Positions 59,454 to 64,000 of a stretch of DNA of 64,000 nt are shown here, piece after piece. Both the position numbers and the translations under genes were made by a program. The DNA comes from Ambrosia x helenae (Eukaryota > Streptophyta > Magnoliopsida > Asterales > Asteraceae). The stretch lies in NCBI GenBank assembly GCA_030844895.1, contig CM061223.1, forward strand, positions 105,941,186-106,005,185, written 5' to 3'. The notes below the pieces were generated by a model. It was not told where the DNA came from. It saw only the letters and a program-made list of their open reading frames with translations, and made no database searches. How positions within the stretch are numbered: the first letter of the stretch is position 1; each line of letters begins with the position of its first letter.

Positions 59454-60215
59454 GTGCTAGTGCAAAGAGATTCGATAATGCTTTTTGATCCAGAGTCTCG
59501 ATTCATTCAGCAGTGGAACAAAACTTTTTTAATATGTTCTGTGTTCGCGTTGTCTTTGGATCCTTTGTTTTTATATATTCCTATAGTTGATGACACTAAG
59601 AAGTGCCTTGACGCGGACTATAACTTGGCGAATGTCCTATGTGTACTTCGTTCTTTTGCTGACATTTTATATGTATTTCACATCATCATCAATTTTCGAA
59701 CCATGATTCTTGTTCCAGGTTCGTCTCAGGTACTTGGACACGCAAAATATATAGATGAACCTCAGCGTGTGGCAAAGCATTACATAATGTCCCACTTCAT
59801 CATTGATGTATTGGCAGCACTTCCCCTTCCACAGGTATGCCTGTTTTCTATTGTGGGCTTTACTATAATATTATCAACGTGTGGCAAAGCGTTACCTAAC
59901 GTCCTACAAATTGTTTATTTTATTAAAGAAGTTTTGAACGTATCCTTCTTCTAATAAAATGTTCATCATATCATATGATATCTCTATGTTTTTTTTGTGT
60001 GCAGGTTGGAGTTTTGATAATCCACCAAAACATGGTTGCGCCAAACTCATTTACGAAAGGAACTTATAAAATATATTATCTTCTATCAATATGTCCCCCG
60101 AGTTATACAGGCTTCCTTGTTCTATAGGAAAGTGACCAAAGATTCTGTTTTTTTCATCGAAAAAGCATGGGCTGGAGCTGCTTTTAACTTCTTTCTCTAT
60201 GTGCTTGCTAGCCAT
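59454..60215 (+). pseudogene. CNGC (cyclic nucleotide-gated ion channel) fragment, two exons
   Basis: Exon 1 (coding readable 59454-59835) reads RFIQQWNKTFLICSVFALSL, DPLFLYIPIVDDTKKCLDAD, RSFADILYVFHIIINFRT and HFIIDVLAALPLPQ: transmembrane helices S1-S3 of a plant CNGC. A GT-AG intron (59836-60004) leads to exon 2 (60005-60215), which shifts frame near 60044 and then reads YQYVPRVIQ and AWAGAAFNFFLYVLASH before GT. The pore, S6, C-linker and cyclic-nucleotide-binding domain are not found downstream. Truncated and frameshifted: no channel can form. Confidence 0.8.
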
Positions 60216-60407
60216 GTAAGGTTTTATTTATTTATTTATTATTATTTTTTTTATTCCAAATTAGATTACAAAAAAGATATATGCTTGGTGAAATACGTTC
60301 TACGTGGTTTCCATTACTCGAGATGAATGTCATATTTTTTACCAATATAGAATTCTACGGCGCAATCTTGATGGTAAAAAGTCGATAGTACATAAACTGA
60401 ACTTATT

Positions 60408-60652
60408 TTTTTGAACGGCGTCCCAGTGGTTAACTCGCCACTTGGGGCGAACCTCGGCCCGGGTTCGATCCTCCACGGTGGGCATTTAAGCCCTGAAAGA
60501 GTGGCTGCCAGACCGACTCGCCCTTCCACGTGTCTCGACCCCTAGTCCACAACTCGCGCAGGAAACCACCACAAGCCGGAGTCGAACCCCCGACCTGTGG
60601 AGTAAAACCTGCACACCTCACTGTGTAACCCATTGGTCCACAGATCATTGGC
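60408..60652 (-). mobile_element. SINE with 18-bp target duplication
   Basis: ACATAAACTGAACTTATT at 60390-60407 and 60653-60670, both copies perfect. The A-tail (T-run) is at the left. On the minus strand GGGGGTTCGACTCCGG is a B-box-like site; a second tRNA-like word (GGTTCGATCC, plus strand, near 60470) is also present. Confidence 0.85.
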
Positions 60653-60670
60653 ACATAAACTGAACTTATT

Positions 60671-61823
60671 AGTGTAAGATAATAGAATTTAGGGATGACA
60701 ACGGGTATGACTAATTTCATACCCATACCCAATCACAAAATCTCATCCCATACCCACGGATATCAGGTAAACCTATTGGGATTTGCATGTATATATATTT
60801 TACTTCTTTTATAGTTTTATGTTTTAGAAATCTTTAATTTATTATATATTATATTGTAATAAATAACAGGGTCAAGTTATTATACACAGTGTAACAAAAA
60901 TGAGAAGTGTGGGAAGGATACAAAAAACACAATAGATCACAAAATATGACACAATATCCATAAAATATAACACAATGCCAAAAAATATAACACAATGCTA
61001 AAGAAAAAAGACACAATGAATCGCAAAAATGACACAATGATGAAAAATTAGAAAAAGACACAATGATGAAAATTAGACACAATAATATAGCATAAATTTT
61101 TAAAACTACAAGCTAAAATTCAAAAAAGCGAAAACCTAAAAACTAAGATTTTATAGTTCAATGAGATGGCTCCAATGTCGCTCGAATGAGTTCAATCGAA
61201 GTCTGTTTGATACCCTTCCTACAACTTCCTATTTTTTCTTTCACTGTGTATTTGATCTAACCCATAAATAAATAACATATCATTATCATCATACTAATCT
61301 TTAAAATATTTAAAATGCAAATATATATTATAATACGTATTTGAAAATATATTTTTATATTTTGTAGCATCTATATCTGTATCGATATTTATATATAGTA
61401 TAACGATTAGGGTGGGGACACATGACACATGGTGAGGCCGTCCCCACCCTTAAACTTCCGCTAAAAATTTTAGGTTATAAATAACTCAATTAACCTAATA
61501 TTTATTAATTTATATTTTTTATCTTTATCATTATTATTATTATTTTACTATATAGTAAATAAAAATCTTATTATTATCTTATTTCTCTCTCATATGAAAT
61601 AGTACTAGATTATATCCCAGAAGCTTTTCAGAATAGATAAATCTTTTATGATGTGATAAAATATGTGTTATGATGTAACATAGAAATTAATGTACCATAA
61701 TATGAAAAAACAACAATTTTAATCACATGAATAAGAATGAAAATGTATATTAAAAAGAAGATGTATGTTTGGATGAGGAGCAGAGTTAGAAACAACCATT
61801 GTTGGGTGTGATTGAGGCGATAG
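60671..61823. other. Non-coding tract with MITE remnants
   Basis: 60690-60780 has inverted GGGTATG/CATACCC words (hAT-like remnant). 60868-61080 starts GGGTCAAGTTATTATACAC, similar to the 62865 element end, followed by acacaatg repeats. No gene. Confidence 0.4.
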
Positions 61824-62387
61824 TAGGGCTGCAAACAAACCGAACGAACACGAACAAGGCCTTGTTCGTGTTCGTTTGTTAAGGAAAATATATGTTCACA
61901 AACAATTCATGAACACTTACTGAACGAGATTTTATGTTCGTTTTCGTTTGATAAGAAAACAATCATGTTCGTGTTCGTTTGTGTTCGTATGTTAATTTTG
62001 TTCATGAACGCACACGGACACAAACAAGTGTTCATGAACAGAAACAAACAAAAACGGATATATATTAACTTTCTAATAAAATTGAATTCACATACATATA
62101 TGTTTATTTATTTATTTGTGGGTTAAATAAATAAAACTAAAATAATATTAGGACAAATTATAAAAACAAAAAACCTTATTAAACTATCGAACATAAACGA
62201 ACACCTTACCGAACGTTCACGAACATAAACGAACGAACGTGGCCTTTATTCATGTTTGCTCGTTTAACTAAACGAATGAAATATTTTGTTCGTGTTCGTT
62301 CGTTTATTAAACGAACGAACACAAACGAACTTCCCGCTGAACGGTTCATGCACTATTCGCTGAAAGTTCAGTTCATTTGCAGCCTTA
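61824..62387. mobile_element. hAT MITE, 564 bp
   Basis: TIRs TAGGGCTGCAAA and (inverted) TAAGGCTGCAAA. Flanking octamers GGCGATAG (61816-61823) and GGCAGTAG (62388-62395). The arms are rich in inverted GAACGAAC/GTTCGTTC words. Non-coding. Confidence 0.8.
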
Positions 62388-62469
62388 GGCAGTAGTATCG
62401 AAGCTGTGACTTTTTTTTTTTTTTTTTTTTGAAAAGAGTGGTTTTAACATATTCTGCTCTTGATGAAAA

Positions 62470-62826
62470 TATAATTCATAGTTTAAACATGATTAGTGAC
62501 TTGCTTATACATTATTAATAAATTATCTGAAAACATTATGTTTTTTTCCTATATGAACAAAAACCGACAAAAAAATCGTTATTTTTTTTTTCGTTTTTTG
62601 TATAGCACTATGGTACTCGTTGGGTTGATAATAAAACGTTCGTTATTTTGGTGTATTTTTTTTTAAAAAAATCTCTTATATAAAAGTTATTAAAGTTTTA
62701 AAATTGTGGGGAAAACACGAGAGAGAGAGAGATTTTTGGATATAAATAAGTAGGATGTCACATGACACACTTAAGGCCTAAGGGAAGAATCATCTCTTTG
62801 AGTGCCATGTAAGATTTCAAACTTTG

Positions 62827-62830
<4 letters not shown>
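62470..62830. repeat. Dispersed repeat copy (Helitron-interior family)
   Basis: Shares gattagtgacttg, tatggtactcgttg and gttattttggtgta with 12170-12480 and 53040-53230, and with 33560-33900 in reverse. Confidence 0.7.
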
Positions 62831-62864
<34 letters not shown>

Positions 62865-62869
<5 letters not shown>

Positions 62870-63251
62870 CAAGATCGTGTACAAAGTGTTTTTTTTTGTG
62901 AGAAGGATTAAAAATTGATACTTAGGCATCATTTTTTGAACTTAGTTGTGATGTTTTGGATTGTTTTGCCTATAAAAACACTAAACATAACAATTAAAAA
63001 CTGAAAACAATGTATTTTAGGCTTAAAACTTAAAACACCATGCTAAGAACATTAGCAGTGTGTTTTAGCTGTTTTTTAAATTTAATGACTATAATACATT
63101 GTATTGTGTTTTAGATTGTTGTGTTTGATGTTTTTCAAGTTAAAACAACCTAAAACATCATTCATAAATCCAAAACATGATGTCTACATGTCAATTCTTA
63201 GTTCTTCTCACACTTCTCACGAAAAATGTACTTTGTATAGGATCATAAACC

Positions 63252-63252
<1 letters not shown>
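62865..63252. mobile_element. MITE inserted in a (TA)n tract
   Basis: Ends AGGGTCAAGATCGTGTACAA and (inverted) AGGTTTATGATCCTATACAA, continuing with imperfect gtgagaag similarity. It is bordered on both sides by (TA)n runs (62829-62864 and 63253-63280). Consistent with TA target choice, as in microsatellite-targeting MITEs. 63281-64000 holds no gene. Confidence 0.65.
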
Positions 63253-63286
<34 letters not shown>

Positions 63287-64000
63287 ATAATAGTTCCACG
63301 TTTATCTCTTATTTATTTTCTTTATTAATTCTTTTTATATTTTTGCTTATTGGAAACCATTTAATATTTTATTGATAAAAAACCTATATCTTCAAAATCA
63401 TCGCCTCAATCAAGCCTTGTAACGGTTGCTTCTGTCTTTGCACCTGATTCAAACATACATTCTTTCTTTAATATAAAATTTTGTTCTTATTAAATGATTA
63501 AATTGTTGCTTTATCATATTATCTGTGTTACCTTATTAAGGAGGAGACATGTCTAGAAAAGTAATTTTACACCAATTTTAAGATGGGATATCAAGAGACT
63601 CATGCTTTAACATAGATATGTCATGTAAAAGTTTCCCATAATACCCCTTATTGCATTATGCACATGTACTTGTACTATAACTATATATTCAATTTAGAGA
63701 CTTATTAATGTATTTGAATTATCACATTCATTACTATCATGTGAGTTGTTTTGAAACTCATCACCCTTATATGATTTCAATTAAAAAGACAAAGTGACCG
63801 TCTAGATCAATTGCAAAATGACTATAATATAAATATAAATTCTAAAATCATTATATTATACTAAGAAAGTTAAGCTTGAATGATTGTATGAACAAAATAA
63901 AAATAAAAATAAAAACATATGTGGGTTGTAAAAAAAACAAGAATTGTAATTTTGATTGTTAAATCTTAAATTTACTTTCAAAAGCCGTCTCTTATGAGAA

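Overview
This is a 64 kb piece of a TE-rich flowering-plant nuclear genome. The evidence is AT-rich DNA with GT-AG introns, a land-plant nucleotidyltransferase gene, fragments of plant-specific gene families (BEE-type bHLH, MAP70, CNGC), plant LTR families (Tat, Copia, Cassandra) and plant-type Helitrons. The style of several repeats suggests Asteraceae, but that is recall-based inference. There are no prokaryotic operons, CRISPR arrays or rRNA genes.

Layout. 0-1.57 kb: LTR of a minus-strand LTR retrotransposon inserted into a decayed Tat-type Ty3/Gypsy element (1.57-5.8 kb), whose coiled-coil accessory ORF runs antisense to pol. 5.75-12.6 kb: a diverged tandem segmental duplication; copy 1 took a SINE, copy 2 took a SINE-like insert and a PIF/Harbinger transposon (7.70-11.50 kb) with a spliceable, apparently intact transposase. 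12.6-15.65 kb: a minisatellite split by a 2.6 kb Helitron carrying exons of a BEE/CIB-type bHLH gene. 17.2-18.0 kb: MAP70 exon fragments. 19-28.5 kb: LINE fragments, Helitron termini and two Harbinger-type MITEs. 28.8-33.3 kb: a Copia derivative with two internal deletions, lying between copies of a hAT-containing direct repeat. 33.4-34.2 kb: a short Helitron. 35.36-37.52 kb: an internally reduced LTR element whose 3' LTR holds a complete Cassandra TRIM with 5S-rRNA-derived sequence.

The one convincing host gene lies at 39.05-44.75 kb on the minus strand: an 8-exon, 1,237-residue nucleotidyltransferase / PAP-OAS1 family protein. Upstream are a SINE, a retroelement-derived endonuclease-like fragment, a cluster of nested 17-bp palindromes (47.3-48.1 kb), a decayed Harbinger derivative, and a second Helitron (49.06-52.51 kb) with other gene pieces. 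Then come a small Helitron, a 340-bp inverted repeat, hAT and SINE insertions with clean target duplications, a truncated CNGC pseudogene (59.4-60.2 kb) and a MITE in a (TA)n tract.

The strongest structural stories are: two Helitrons of one family carrying unrelated gene fragments, one with an in-window pre-insertion site; an autonomous-looking Harbinger that has apparently lost one terminus beside a MITE of its family; Cassandra nested in another LTR; and the palindrome cluster. All boundaries and splice sites were read by eye; no alignment or database search was run.
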